The notes: generated by a model not told the origin, from the sequence alone. A stretch of 64,000 nt of DNA from Nitrospira sp. (GCA_022226935.1 CP092081.1:1673137-1737136), one strand, 5' to 3'; positions 55,618 through 64,000 are shown, counted from the first letter of the stretch. Made by a program: numbers and translations.

Positions 55618-56832
55618 TCAGCGGTTGAGCCCAGTCTGTCGCTCGGGTTCCGAGAATATGGCAATGCTGGCCGTATAGCCATGGAGAAAATTCCGCCCGC
55701 CCACCGGTCCCACCTCTCCTTGCGCAAAAAACCCAGCGAGCGGAATAGCGCCTAATTGTTCGCCCAATACCGATGCGTCGTGATGCGGCACGCCAAAGAG
55801 TCCCTTGCCGCGCCCGCAGCAACTGAACAGCAGCGCGCCGAGCGGTTTGGATGGGACGCCGCGAGGAGGTGCGGCGAGCAAGGCATGAAGATCTTCATCC
55901 GCGGAGTGAGCATCCCGGACTTGAAACTGGACGGTCTGTCCTTCCTGGATGACATCCCCGATGACGATCGCGCCGGTCTGCTGATCAGCACCGAGCAGAT
56001 TGCGGATCAGAAAATCGCCTCGAGTGAATTGCGCGCGTTGCTCGTCCATCGCAATGCCGATATGCAAGGCCCGTTGTGCCTGTGCCCGTTCATCGCTGCT
56101 GAGTTGTTCAAATACGGTCTGCAAGCAATGCAAGGCCGGCATGCCTCCGAGCTCTTGAATGACGTTATGCTCGGACTTCGTAACGATGAAGCGGTCGCCG
56201 ATGGGACGGCAGCCTTGTGAAATGACGGAGCGGATGGCGATGTTGCCGGACAGGGCCACGCCGACTAATCCGTCAGTAAATACCTGATCGTCGAGGAAGA
56301 GACGATTTTCTCCGAGGTCTTGCCCGCCGCCGGCCAGCCCACCCAGAGTGCGGGTTCCGGGGTACTGCTCCTCAATGACGGCCAGGACTTCCTGCATGGG
56401 CGTGGAAAAAGGATCGGCAAACAACATCATGACTGGGGCCGTCTCCCCCACCTCATCCAGGTCCGGCCAATTGCGTAGCGAGAACTGATCGTGGACACTT
56501 GAAAAGGAAAGCCGCAGGGGTTGAACGAGCACCCCGGGCAGGTGAGCCGCCCACAGTGTGGCAGCCGGACCCGACTCGATTTCACGTCCGGTTGCGATAA
56601 TGCCTTCGCCCGTGCACCCGATCAGCGTCACCGGATCCAAGGCCGTGCGCAGGGCTTGCGAAAGGGCCTCGGCCTGGTCCGCATGCTGAGCCGAAATGAA
56701 CAGGAAGGCCACATCGATTGGTGAAGAGCCCAACTGCTCGCGAATAGCTTTAACCAAATCATCGGCCGCAGACTGAGTGTCGCCCTGGCGGGTCAGGGCG
56801 GAGGCAAATCGTAGCGTTGACGGCGCAGTCAT
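55618..56832 (-). CDS. FIST-domain protein
   Basis: A 404-residue protein from ATG 56832 with FIST_N (~10-220, including VTLIGCTGEGIIATGREIE) and FIST_C (~225-395, including GVPSKPLGALLFSCCGRGKGLFG) domains. FIST proteins are thought to be cytoplasmic sensors that bind small ligands such as amino acids. No kinase or regulator gene is adjacent, so it may stand alone. The ATG chosen has AGGAC ten bases upstream; a GTG two codons earlier is another option. Confidence 0.9.
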   Translation of the reverse strand: MTAPSTLRFASALTRQGDTQSAADDLVKAIREQLGSSPIDVAFLFISAQHADQAEALSQALRTALDPVTLIGCTGEGIIATGREIESGPAATLWAAHLPGVLVQPLRLSFSSVHDQFSLRNWPDLDEVGETAPVMMLFADPFSTPMQEVLAVIEEQYPGTRTLGGLAGGGQDLGENRLFLDDQVFTDGLVGVALSGNIAIRSVISQGCRPIGDRFIVTKSEHNVIQELGGMPALHCLQTVFEQLSSDERAQAQRALHIGIAMDEQRAQFTRGDFLIRNLLGADQQTGAIVIGDVIQEGQTVQFQVRDAHSADEDLHALLAAPPRGVPSKPLGALLFSCCGRGKGLFGVPHHDASVLGEQLGAIPLAGFFAQGEVGPVGGRNFLHGYTASIAIFSEPERQTGLNR

Positions 56833-56883
56833 AATCACGGGATGTCCTGTTGAGTAGGGATGGACGGCGTGCAGCCAACGGGG

Positions 56884-57111
56884 TCAGACGCCAGGATTCA
56901 TGCGTTCAGGTCGATCCGTGGCGAGCTTTTTGTAGTAACGCCACATGTACGAATGATAATCATCCAGCTGTGCGAGCAAATAATGGAGTTCGGTCGGGTC
57001 TCGCGTTTCCAGGGCTTGCGCCATTCGCGTCTTTAAGAAGTCCGCAAACTTATCGCTCTTTTCGAGCGCGGTGAGAAGCGTGAGTCCGCCTCCCATGGAA
57101 TAATCAGCCAT
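56884..57111 (-). CDS. Small protein, function unknown
   Basis: Starting at ATG 57111, with GGAGGG upstream, gives a 75-residue soluble protein: MADYSMGG then helices (LLTALEKSDKFADFLKTRMAQ, ETRDPTELHYLLAQLDDYHS). There is no signal or membrane segment. The Tyr/Trp-rich C-terminus (HSYMWRYYKKLATDRPE) is unusual. I recognise no family. The good ribosome-binding site supports a real gene. Confidence 0.6.
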   Translation of the reverse strand: MADYSMGGGLTLLTALEKSDKFADFLKTRMAQALETRDPTELHYLLAQLDDYHSYMWRYYKKLATDRPERMNPGV

Positions 57112-57195
57112 AGCCCTCCGCATCCGATACACAAGCCAGGAGAATAGCCGTGAGGTCCTCTAAAAGCAAGGTGCCGACCGGCGTCGCTTGTCTGT

Positions 57196-58440
57196 TCACC
57201 GCGCGATGGCCTGATCCGCCGAAAGCAGTGACCGCAGGCGCGGAATCGAGATCGCCTCAGCCCGAAATCCGTCGCGTCCCGTCACGGAGGTGGCGCCGGT
57301 CAGGGCGTTGAGGATCGCCTCTTCCGTGGCCTCAACCGTCGCGGTAATCACCGCATTCAGGTGCGTGTCGGCCAGATGTGTGAGTGAAAAGGTTGGCTCG
57401 GTCGGGTAATGGGGGATGACATTGCCGGTTGAGAAGGCCAGCATGAAATCGCCGCTTCCATGGCGCGCAGTCGAGCCGGTCCGGGCGAGGCCCAAGGCCG
57501 CTCGCTTTCCAAGCCTGGTCAGTTGCCGGCTGTCGAGCGGAGCATCGGTAGCAATGATGATGATGATCGAGCCCTCGGCGTTCCCGCTGGATCCTTCACG
57601 AGTGGCGTGCAGGCGTTCCAGATTCGGTTCCCGCAGCTCGCCGGATTGAGTGGGAGCGGCGTCATACCGTTGTCCGACCGGCACACCGCCCATGATGAGT
57701 TCAGGCCGACGACCATGGTTGGCGTTGACCAATACCCCGACCGTAAACCCGCCCGCGGCAGCAGGAAGCTGCCGGGAGGCTGTGCCGATGCCGCCTTTGA
57801 ATCCATACGAAATCATGCCGGTTCCGGCTCCGACACTTCCCTCTGCCACGGGCCCTGATGTCGCGTCATCGAGAGCCTGCATGACATCCGCTTCAGAGAC
57901 ATGGCGGCCCTGGATGTCGTTCAATCGCCCGTCATCACATTCCGCAACGACCGGCGTAAGGGTGTCGTCCGTAATCCCGATTCCCGGGTAGTGACGGAGC
58001 ATCCAGCTGATGACGCCATTGGCAACGCGCGGCACATTGAGCGTATTGGTCAAGGCGATGGGGTATTCGAGAAATCCCGATTCGGCCACCCACGCCAGAC
58101 CGGTCATTTCTCCGGTGCCATTCAGCACGAAAGCTCCGGCGGGGACTTTCTTGTGCCACACATCCTCCCGTGGCACGACGACCGTGACGCCGGTTCTGAC
58201 AGGCCCCTGCCCTGGTTGGAGCGGGCCATCCCCACGCATCAAGGTTATCTGCCCGACCTTCACCCCCGGCACATCGGTAATAGCATTCAGCGGGCCAGAC
58301 TCCAATTGCCCGAATCTCAGGCCGAGTGCGCGCGCGCGTACCCGCGGTTGCTCTGCCACGTCGTTCGATGTCTCCGCACTCCATGCAAGAGGGACGCATG
58401 TGATCATCATGAGAACGACGCAGGCGATGCTAGACCTCAT
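57196..58440 (-). CDS. DmpA/P1-type self-processing aminopeptidase
   Basis: An exported N-terminal-nucleophile peptidase. The 414-residue precursor has a Sec signal (~1-21), the VRARALGLRFG opening of the family, SGFLEYPIALTNTLN, and the self-cleavage site Gly290-Ser291 (NAEGS-IIIIIATDAPL), whose Ser becomes the nucleophile. Family members cleave beta- or D-amino-acid peptides. AGGAGAG precedes the ATG. The start overlaps the end of the neighbouring hydrolase gene by 11 bases, suggesting coupling. Confidence 0.94.
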   Translation of the reverse strand: MRSSIACVVLMMITCVPLAWSAETSNDVAEQPRVRARALGLRFGQLESGPLNAITDVPGVKVGQITLMRGDGPLQPGQGPVRTGVTVVVPREDVWHKKVPAGAFVLNGTGEMTGLAWVAESGFLEYPIALTNTLNVPRVANGVISWMLRHYPGIGITDDTLTPVVAECDDGRLNDIQGRHVSEADVMQALDDATSGPVAEGSVGAGTGMISYGFKGGIGTASRQLPAAAGGFTVGVLVNANHGRRPELIMGGVPVGQRYDAAPTQSGELREPNLERLHATREGSSGNAEGSIIIIIATDAPLDSRQLTRLGKRAALGLARTGSTARHGSGDFMLAFSTGNVIPHYPTEPTFSLTHLADTHLNAVITATVEATEEAILNALTGATSVTGRDGFRAEAISIPRLRSLLSADQAIAR

Positions 58441-59827
58441 AGCTGCTCTCCTTGTGGGGCACGACGATCGATGTTCGGGAACATTCAGTCTGAATGGCCG
58501 CTGCTAGTGACAGTGCCTGTTTTTCTTCTCCGTGGACCACGAAAATCTGCTGCGGCGCAGGACTAATGGCTCGCACATAGGCGAGTAGATCATTCCGATC
58601 CGCATGGGCCGACAACCCATTAAACACCACCACCCGGGCGCGGCGCGCTGTGGGGATTCCAAACAGCGGCACCACATCCCAGCCTTCGACGAGCCTGCGT
58701 CCCAGGGTATGTTCGGCCTGAAATCCCACGATGGCGATGATGTTGGCCTCGTCCTGAATGGCATGTTTGAGGTGATGGACCACGCGACCCCCTTCACACA
58801 TGCCGGAGGAGGCGATGATGACGCAGGGGCCTTTCACACTGTTCAAGCGCTTACTCTCATCCGGCGAGGAGACATACCGGATATACCGGGCGGCGAAGGG
58901 ATCTCCTTCCGAGGTGAAGGTGCGATAGGTTTCTTCGTCGTAACATTCAGGGTGCTTGCGGAACACCTCCGTGACCTTCGAGGCCAGCGGCGAATCAATG
59001 TAAATGGGCAGCGGATCGATCTGGCCCTCGGCCACCAATTGTTTGATGCGCATGATGAGGTCTTGCGTCCGTCCGAGTGCAAACGCGGGCACGATGATCT
59101 TGCTGTGATGCGCTTTCGCGTGCGCGACGATCTGTTGTGCCTTCTTGGTCAGCGCCTCGCCGGCCTCCTCATGCAGGCGGTCGCCGTAGGTCGATTCGAT
59201 GATCAAGACATCGCAACTCGGCGGCGGTGTGGGGTCGCGGAGGATGGGCATGCGCGACCGTCCCAGATCGCCGGAGAACAGCACGGTGGTGCTGTTGCCA
59301 CGCGCGGAATATTTGAGCCGAATGGCGGCGGATCCCAGGATGTGCCCGACATCATGGAACGACGCGGTGACGCGAGGCGTCACTTTGATCGTGTCTCCGT
59401 AGCGAGCGCCGACGAAGCGGCGAATGATGGCTCGCGCGTCACGTGTGTCATAGAACGGCTTCAAGCATTTCTGCCCGCGCCGATGTTCCTTCCGATTCAG
59501 GTAGGCGCAGTCGTTTTCTTGCAGGCGGGCCGAGTCCTCCAGCATCACGGCGGTCAGATCCGCTGTGGCACGCGTCATGTGCACATCTCCGCGAAACTGG
59601 TGTTGGCCCAGGACGGGAAGCGCGCCGGAGTGGTCGATATGCGCATGCGACAGGAGCACCGCTTGAATCGAGCGCGGATCGAATCCTAAAAACCGGTTTT
59701 GCCGATCAGCCTCCTGCCGTGGGCCCTGAAACAGACCGCAGTCCAACAGGATTCGGTTGCCTGGCATTTCGAGAAGATGGCGGCTCCCGGTGACTGATCG
59801 CGCGGCGCCATGAAAAGAGATCTTCAT
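58430..59827 (-). CDS. Metallo-beta-lactamase/beta-CASP RNA-processing hydrolase
   Basis: A 465-residue enzyme from ATG 59827. MBL motifs include SHAHIDHSGALP (HxHxDH, ~60-65) and GDLGRSRMPIL; the beta-CASP module (~210-400) and RMBL motif (LSAHADRNDLL) follow. Family members are endo/exonucleases acting on RNA (YsH1/CPSF73-like). It overlaps the P1 peptidase gene downstream and the LOG gene upstream (ATGA), forming a compact run. Substrate not known. Confidence 0.93.
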   Translation of the reverse strand: MKISFHGAARSVTGSRHLLEMPGNRILLDCGLFQGPRQEADRQNRFLGFDPRSIQAVLLSHAHIDHSGALPVLGQHQFRGDVHMTRATADLTAVMLEDSARLQENDCAYLNRKEHRRGQKCLKPFYDTRDARAIIRRFVGARYGDTIKVTPRVTASFHDVGHILGSAAIRLKYSARGNSTTVLFSGDLGRSRMPILRDPTPPPSCDVLIIESTYGDRLHEEAGEALTKKAQQIVAHAKAHHSKIIVPAFALGRTQDLIMRIKQLVAEGQIDPLPIYIDSPLASKVTEVFRKHPECYDEETYRTFTSEGDPFAARYIRYVSSPDESKRLNSVKGPCVIIASSGMCEGGRVVHHLKHAIQDEANIIAIVGFQAEHTLGRRLVEGWDVVPLFGIPTARRARVVVFNGLSAHADRNDLLAYVRAISPAPQQIFVVHGEEKQALSLAAAIQTECSRTSIVVPHKESSYEV

Positions 59828-60690
59828 GGTGCGGCAGGGCCTCCATGGTTCCGACTGATCAGATCCCATGCCTGCTGGGCCGTTTCTGCAAAATGGAACA
59901 GCGAGAGATCGTTGGGACCGATGAGCCCTTCCTCTGCCAGCATGGCCCAATTGATGAGCCGTTCCCAATAGGCCTGCCCGATGAGGACGATCGTGATGTT
60001 GCGAGTTTTGCCGGTCTGGAGAAGGGTGAGGGTTTCAAAGAGTTCGTCGAGCGTGCCGAATCCGCCGGGAAAGACCACCAGCGCTCGTGCACGGAGGAGA
60101 AAATGCATTTTACGTAAGGCGAAGTAACGAAATTGAAAACACAAGTCCGGTGTGATGTAGGGGTTCGGTTGTTGCTCGTGCGGGAGGGTGATGTTGAGCC
60201 CCATGGACTTGGCGCCGGCATCCGCCGCCCCTCGGTTGGCGGCTTCCATGATGCCGGGTCCGCCGCCGGTGACGATGACGAAATCGCACTGTCCATTGAT
60301 TTGGCACGTCGCGGACACCAGGTGGCCGAATTCGCGAGCGATGTCATAGTAGTGCGCCATGGCCAGGCGGCGTTCGGCCATCGTCACTTGCTGCTGTCGC
60401 AGCGCATCCTGCGGCGCGGCCTGCAACTCGGCCTTCGCGATCGCCAGCGCCTGGCGCGCAAGAGAAGGCTCGACCAGCCGGGAACTGCCGAAGACGACGA
60501 TCGTCGAACGGATGCCCTGTTCTGTTTGGATCAATTCCGGCTTCAGGAGCTCAAGCCCGAGACGGAGCGGGCGCAACTCATCGCGCTGGAGGAAGTCGAT
60601 GTCGTGATCGGCCGGAATATACGAAGAAGACGTGGCGTGAGGATGTCGGCTCGCTGACTCGTCGGAGGAACCTACGCCCATGAGCGGCAT
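59824..60690 (-). CDS. LOG-family nucleotide-binding/phosphoribohydrolase-like protein
   Basis: Chosen start ATG 60690; ATG 60681 is another option and a TTG at 60792 would overlap the lipoprotein gene. The ~288-residue protein carries GGGPGIMEAANRGA and PGGFGTLDELFE, the LOG (LONELY GUY) signatures for cytokinin-riboside 5'-monophosphate phosphoribohydrolases, formerly called lysine decarboxylases. The preceding ~90 residues are a helical extension. The promoter candidate at 60689-60717 overlaps this start. The bacterial substrate is probably a nucleotide. Confidence 0.9.
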   Translation of the reverse strand: MPLMGVGSSDESASRHPHATSSSYIPADHDIDFLQRDELRPLRLGLELLKPELIQTEQGIRSTIVVFGSSRLVEPSLARQALAIAKAELQAAPQDALRQQQVTMAERRLAMAHYYDIAREFGHLVSATCQINGQCDFVIVTGGGPGIMEAANRGAADAGAKSMGLNITLPHEQQPNPYITPDLCFQFRYFALRKMHFLLRARALVVFPGGFGTLDELFETLTLLQTGKTRNITIVLIGQAYWERLINWAMLAEEGLIGPNDLSLFHFAETAQQAWDLISRNHGGPAAP

Positions 60691-60717
60691 TATAACGAGA
60701 TGCGTGCAAGGCAGCAA
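60689..60717 (-). promoter_or_regulatory. Promoter of the LOG/beta-CASP run, at the start codon
   Basis: On the minus strand TTGCTG (60712-60717), a 17-bp spacer and a perfect TATAAT (60689-60694). The ATG at 60690 overlaps the -10, so translation would more likely begin at 60681, right at the transcription start. Confidence 0.5.
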
Positions 60718-60745
60718 TTCGCGCACGGCGAGGATATCGGGAACG

Positions 60746-61168
60746 TTAAAACGGGTAGGGCGTAAATAGTGGATCCGGACGATGGCGTACAAAGGCCTGA
60801 TGCGTCACGACCCAGTTGGTGTCGCAGAGGAGCTCAAGGGCATCCGTGCCCATGCCGGAGCGAGAGAACACGAGGTCCGGGTCTACCGGCGACCAGGGCT
60901 TGACCAACCATCCGAAATTCACGCGCGAGTATTTGGCGTTGAGAAACCGATAGGTCACGACGGTTCCCCGCTCAGCTTCGGTAATGGAATCGGGCGCGCC
61001 CAATTGGTTCACGACATCGGTCAGCGTCGTCTGCCCCTCGGTAATGAAGGCCACCGTATCGGGGGTCAGGGGAGTATTGATCGTCAGACGCGCGACGTTG
61101 CAGCCGGACAAGGGCATCGTCAGTATCGCGGCGAAAAGGAGTGTACGGGAAAGAGTCCTGCGTGACAC
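60746..61168 (-). CDS. Small lipoprotein, BamE/SmpA-like
   Basis: A 140-residue lipoprotein with signal and lipobox LSGC (Cys23), starting at GTG 61168. A QTTLTDVVNQLGAPDSITEAE segment resembles the BamE/OmlA domain that binds lipid or barrel partners. The next gene is a related lipoprotein, four bases upstream, so the two form a pair. An outer-membrane role is likely but unproven. The downstream LOG gene, if started at the TTG, would overlap it. Confidence 0.75.
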   Translation of the reverse strand: MSRRTLSRTLLFAAILTMPLSGCNVARLTINTPLTPDTVAFITEGQTTLTDVVNQLGAPDSITEAERGTVVTYRFLNAKYSRVNFGWLVKPWSPVDPDLVFSRSGMGTDALELLCDTNWVVTHQAFVRHRPDPLFTPYPF

Positions 61169-61172
61169 GGTG

Positions 61173-61553
61173 TCAATCTCCGAAGGGCCAGAACCTGAAC
61201 TCCAGATGTTCCGTGCGTTTCGACGCGATCACCTCTTCCACGATGCCGTCACGATTGATAATGACAAACAGGTCGTCGCTTTTGACCGACACGCGGGAAA
61301 AATTGATCAAAATGAGGAGCAGGCTGCCGACCTTGGCGTCGTACCGATAGTATTGGAAGAGATCGCGGCCGTTCAATTGCAGGAGGCGGTCTGGAGCGCC
61401 GAGCTGAGCCAGCACGTCCGCGCGTGTGGTGACGCCCTTTTTGATTGAGTTGACGGTATCCGTTTTGATTTCGTCACCCAGGGTGCCTCGGCTGAAGGCG
61501 CACCCGTTCAGTGTCAGCAGCATCACACCCAGCAGCAGGCCCGCTCGTCGCAT
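61173..61553 (-). CDS. Small lipoprotein paired with the 60746-61168 gene
   Basis: A 126-residue lipoprotein with lipobox LNGC (Cys18). The segment KKGVTTRADVLAQLGAPDRL parallels the neighbour's BamE-like segment. A Tyr-rich strand (GRDLFQYYRYDAKVG) follows, then a hydrophobic strand and a KSDDLFVIINRDGIV segment. AAGGAGG precedes the ATG. Tandem paralog of the next gene. Function unknown. Confidence 0.78.
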   Translation of the reverse strand: MRRAGLLLGVMLLTLNGCAFSRGTLGDEIKTDTVNSIKKGVTTRADVLAQLGAPDRLLQLNGRDLFQYYRYDAKVGSLLLILINFSRVSVKSDDLFVIINRDGIVEEVIASKRTEHLEFRFWPFGD

Positions 61554-61589
61554 ATGCGCTCCTCCTTGTGCGACACGCCTCCGGGCCGG

Positions 61590-62108
61590 CTAGCGTTTAT
61601 GGCCGGAGGGAGAAGGTTTCGGAAGGACAAAATCGGATTCGAAAATCCGGTAGCTCGACGTGGTGAGCCCGACTCGTGCATACACCTCTTGGGCGATGGT
61701 GTTGTCACCCTCCACATACAAACGGACGCCGCAGACGTCAGTGCGCGATTGCGCCAGGGTCATCACGGCTCCATGCATGGCACGGTACACGCCTTGGTGG
61801 CGCCACGCCGGATCGACGTAGACGCTCTGGATCCACCAGAATTGGGCATTCCGCCAATCACTCCATTCATAGGTGATGAGGAGCTGCCCTATGGTCACTG
61901 TATCGGCCGACGCGTCCTGACGCAAGTCTGCCACATAATATTGTCCCCGTTCCGGCTGCTCAATCACCGCTTGTGTTCCTCGCCGTAGGCGCGAGAGGTC
62001 CAGGTGTCGGTGCTCGGTCTCCAGGGCCATGGCCGCGCTGAATTTCGTGAGGACGTCCAGGTCCTGCAAGGTGGCCTGGCGAATGCGCAACTGATCGACG
62101 GGAATCAT
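61590..62108 (-). CDS. GNAT-family N-acetyltransferase
   Basis: A 172-residue enzyme with the GNAT fold: an N-terminal LRIRQATLQDLDVLTKF opening and the acetyl-CoA-binding region WRHQGVYRAMHGAVMTLAQ (motif A near residues 110-130) followed by NTIAQEVYARVGL. The acceptor is unknown. Its start overlaps the end of the DUF502 gene (ATGA), indicating coupling. Confidence 0.9.
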   Translation of the reverse strand: MIPVDQLRIRQATLQDLDVLTKFSAAMALETEHRHLDLSRLRRGTQAVIEQPERGQYYVADLRQDASADTVTIGQLLITYEWSDWRNAQFWWIQSVYVDPAWRHQGVYRAMHGAVMTLAQSRTDVCGVRLYVEGDNTIAQEVYARVGLTTSSYRIFESDFVLPKPSPSGHKR

Positions 62109-62731
62109 GACGATTTCACCGCCGGGGCCGTGAGCCAGCCTTGGAGGGGGCGATACAAACCGGCCGAAAATTCCAACTTAAGAGCTTCCTCCGGCAAGAG
62201 ATTGAGCGGCTGCAGTTGAGCTTTGGGGATCATGGCGAGATATCCCGTGAACGGGTGAATGGCCGTCGGGACAAACACCATGACGAGTTCGACCGATGGA
62301 GCGACCTGTAGTGCGGCTGGGGGTGGACCCATGACGAAGCCGAGCGCCCAGAGTCCATCGCGAGGGAACGGAAACGCGACCACCGTACTTTGCCCAAAGC
62401 GCGCGCGGTAGTTCAGAAGATCCGTCATACTTTTCAACGTCAGATAGATGCTGCGGATCAACGGAATGCCTTCAAGGGTCGTTTCGGCCCAGTGGACGAA
62501 GCGTTGCCCGATGACCTGTGTGGCAATGGCTCCAACTGTGAGGACCATGCCGATGAGCAACAGGATGCCCAACCCCGGCGCATAGGGCTCGATCTGGTGA
62601 CCGATGAGATTGAGTAGGAACGAATCCAGCGTTTCGAAGAGCGCCGCCAGGATCAAAAAGGTCGTCCAGGCCGGAACGAGCACGAGCAGGCCCGTAAAAA
62701 AGATGCGTCCAAGCCGATGAGAAGAGGTCAC
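62105..62731 (-). CDS. DUF502 membrane protein
   Basis: A 208-residue protein of the DUF502 family: two N-terminal TM segments (~8-30 and ~50-72), the family motif PLIRSIYLTLKSMTDLL, and the VVAFPFPRDGLWALGFVMG and VFVPTAIHPFTGYL segments. Function unknown; it is thought to reside in the inner membrane. It precedes GNAT in a coupled pair. The intergenic region 62732-62886 separates it from the divergent Trm112-like gene. Confidence 0.9.
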   Translation of the reverse strand: MTSSHRLGRIFFTGLLVLVPAWTTFLILAALFETLDSFLLNLIGHQIEPYAPGLGILLLIGMVLTVGAIATQVIGQRFVHWAETTLEGIPLIRSIYLTLKSMTDLLNYRARFGQSTVVAFPFPRDGLWALGFVMGPPPAALQVAPSVELVMVFVPTAIHPFTGYLAMIPKAQLQPLNLLPEEALKLEFSAGLYRPLQGWLTAPAVKSS

Positions 62732-62886
62732 GCTGAGTCCCGGTGTTGGTGCGCGAGAGGGGTAACGATCATCTACGATACCAGATGGAGAAGAGTTTTG
62801 GTATCTTCTTGATCTGCCGATGTGTTTAGACTATGTTTCCGGGTAACCTTTGAGTCACCCTGTCGGGTGAGATTGTGAGATCCATT

Positions 62887-63171
62887 ATGAGTGACGCCGT
62901 TCAAAAGAAAGTCAATCTCGACAAAGATTTGTTGGCCATTCTGTGCTGTCCTGAAACCAAGCAGGCGGTGGCGCTGGCTGACGATCTGTTGATTCAAAAG
63001 GTGAACGGCGCAATCGAGCGCGGCCTGTTGAAGAACAAGGCGCAAAAGCCGGTCACGGAAAAGCTCGATGGCGGATTAGTGCGATCGGACAATAAGATTC
63101 TGTACCCTGTGCGAGAAGATATCCCGGTCATGTTGATCGATGAGGGGATTCCGCTCGACCAGGTAGCCTAG
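62887..63171 (+). CDS. Trm112-family small zinc-ribbon-like protein
   Basis: Starting at ATG 62887 gives 94 residues. The opening DKDLLAILCCPETKQAVALA and closing ILYPVREDIPVMLIDEGIPL match the Trm112/UPF0434 family. Trm112 proteins bind and stabilise methyltransferases. The usual zinc cysteines are reduced to CC near residue 27. An extra central helix (~45-62) lengthens it. The partner is unknown. Confidence 0.85.
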   Translation: MSDAVQKKVNLDKDLLAILCCPETKQAVALADDLLIQKVNGAIERGLLKNKAQKPVTEKLDGGLVRSDNKILYPVREDIPVMLIDEGIPLDQVA

Positions 63172-63325
63172 TTTTTCCTGCCTCGAACCGTCTCAGTTTC
63201 ACATCAAAACGTGGTTGGTCGGCATGGATGCCCTGCAGGGAGCAACGATGCTCTGCCTGCATCCCTGCGTGGCTTCTGCCGGGATTCTCGTCTGCAATCG
63301 GAAGACGATGGTCGGCTGGTGGAGC

Positions 63326-63616
63326 CTATGGGGCTAAGAGGCCACCTTCACCTGAGGCGCTTTCGGTTTTTGAGCCGGTGGAGGTTCCGCATTGAGCGCA
63401 CAGATACTCATACAGATTCCCGGTGGGTAACACGAGCAGCAGGCGCTGGCGTGTGGGGGTCGCTTGACGGCAGTGACCGCAGTAGAGCAAGGAGGCGTTA
63501 AACGAATCGTACTGATCCGTCTGGCGGAGGCCCTGAGACGGCGAAGGGGTGGCCCGTGGTCTCGCTGCACGCGGGGGCCAGCCGGGCGGTGAAGGTTTGT
63601 TCGAACGTGCCTGCAT
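63326..63616 (-). CDS. Small protein with two CxxC motifs
   Basis: The ATG at 63616 gives 96 residues. The central YCGHCRQATPTRQRLLLVLP and LCAQCG segments carry two CxxC pairs, probably a zinc ribbon. The N-terminal ~35 residues are Pro/Arg-rich and the C-terminal tail is low complexity. It converges on the Trm112-like gene. No function can be assigned. Confidence 0.6.
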   Translation of the reverse strand: MQARSNKPSPPGWPPRAARPRATPSPSQGLRQTDQYDSFNASLLYCGHCRQATPTRQRLLLVLPTGNLYEYLCAQCGTSTGSKTESASGEGGLLAP

Positions 63617-63684
63617 GAAGGTTATTCTACTGAGAGGTGGGTAGAGCGCGCAACAGCTTAGATGTGATGTTCGCCGAATGAGGA

Positions 63685-63918
63685 TCAACGAATATGCTGG
63701 TCTTCGGGCGCATCGGGCTCATCGCTGTTTCTGCCACGAAAAACCCACCAGAGCGAGCGCAAGACCTGCACTACCACATAGAGAGCCAGGCCAGACAGTA
63801 ACCCGTATAGCCAGGCTTTACTCCACGGCCACATGTCCGGTGCATGCAACACGACGGCGAGGGCAATATGGCCTCCCAAGCCGAGACAAATGGCGAAGAT
63901 GATCCACTCACGGGCCAT
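63685..63918 (-). CDS. Small two-TM membrane protein
   Basis: A 77-residue protein with two predicted TM helices (~6-25 and ~36-57) and a charged C-terminus (RGRNSDEPDAPEDQ). No family recognised. It could be an accessory or sensor subunit. A GAGGGCGACT sits before the ATG as a weak ribosome-binding site. Adjacent to the CxxC protein on the same strand. Confidence 0.6.
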   Translation of the reverse strand: MAREWIIFAICLGLGGHIALAVVLHAPDMWPWSKAWLYGLLSGLALYVVVQVLRSLWWVFRGRNSDEPDAPEDQHIR

Positions 63919-64000
63919 AGTCGCCCTCGGAGGAGGCCATAACGAAGGATAAGCCTGGAGACAATCGACAGGCGGTTACACGGAGGTTTTCGCGGACTCG

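Noticed and set aside
58604..59689. 361-codon open frame opposite the beta-CASP hydrolase
   Set aside because: Lies entirely antisense to a gene with full catalytic motifs; no ribosome-binding site or domain.

Overview
The window looks like an ordinary chromosomal stretch of a GC-rich, Gram-negative-type (diderm) bacterium. Envelope features are abundant: at least six lipoboxes, OmpA-type peptidoglycan-binding domains, a DUF481 outer-membrane barrel, an AsmA protein, MscL and MscS. Housekeeping content includes tig-clpP-clpX, dnaX-ybaB-recR, trmFO-xerC-hslV-hslU-argB, rimO, gcvP/gcvT and SRP RNA. A sigma54 activator, Ras-like GTPase, PilZ proteins and a complex-II flavoprotein are also present. 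From general knowledge this mix fits Nitrospirota, probably Nitrospira; that is inference, because no rRNA or lineage-specific marker lies in the window. I see no phage, insertion sequence, integrase island or CRISPR array.

Layout. 0-6 kb: a HEAT-repeat lipoprotein, two paralogous PilZ proteins, then the protein-quality-control operon tig-clpP-clpX, with tRNA-Leu upstream and a clear terminator downstream. 6-14 kb: a second HEAT protein, an orphan Tat-exported solute-binding protein, two coiled-coil/OmpA lipoproteins, mscL, a DUF481 barrel and a stand-alone LuxR-type HTH protein. 14-22 kb: the most unusual block, a co-oriented run of sigma54 activator without receiver, Ras/Rab-like GTPase, a membrane protein joining a cytoplasmic roadblock-like region to an OmpA domain, a coiled-coil protein, an MscS channel and an AsmA protein. 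22-28 kb: tRNA-Ser, SRP RNA, dnaX-ybaB-recR, a DksA/TraR protein, two lipoproteins and tRNA-Val. 28-36.5 kb: trmFO-xerC-hslV-hslU-argB, an unrecognised protein, a gamma-carbonic-anhydrase-like protein and rimO. 36.5-44 kb: an HtrA protease beside a two-component system, then an M48 peptidase/YjgN/ankyrin-TPR operon with zinc ribbons. 44-55 kb: complex-II flavoprotein, gcvP, nucleoside hydrolase plus ribokinase, a TPR protein, a Mug-type DNA glycosylase, a small Lys-rich secreted repeat protein, a Nudix hydrolase and gcvT. 55-64 kb: FKBP, FIST protein, DmpA-type peptidase, beta-CASP hydrolase, LOG protein, two small paired lipoproteins, GNAT, DUF502, a Trm112-like protein and small unknowns.

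How genes may work together. Chaperone/protease functions are concentrated here (Tig, ClpXP, HslUV, HtrA, M48, FKBP). The 14-20 kb block could couple a cytoplasmic GTPase to a peptidoglycan-anchored membrane protein and to transcription; this is a hypothesis from gene order and domains. Several promoters share a TTGAC-type -35 box with an 18-bp spacer, and three genes (rimO, nucleoside hydrolase, LOG) appear to be transcribed as nearly leaderless mRNAs.
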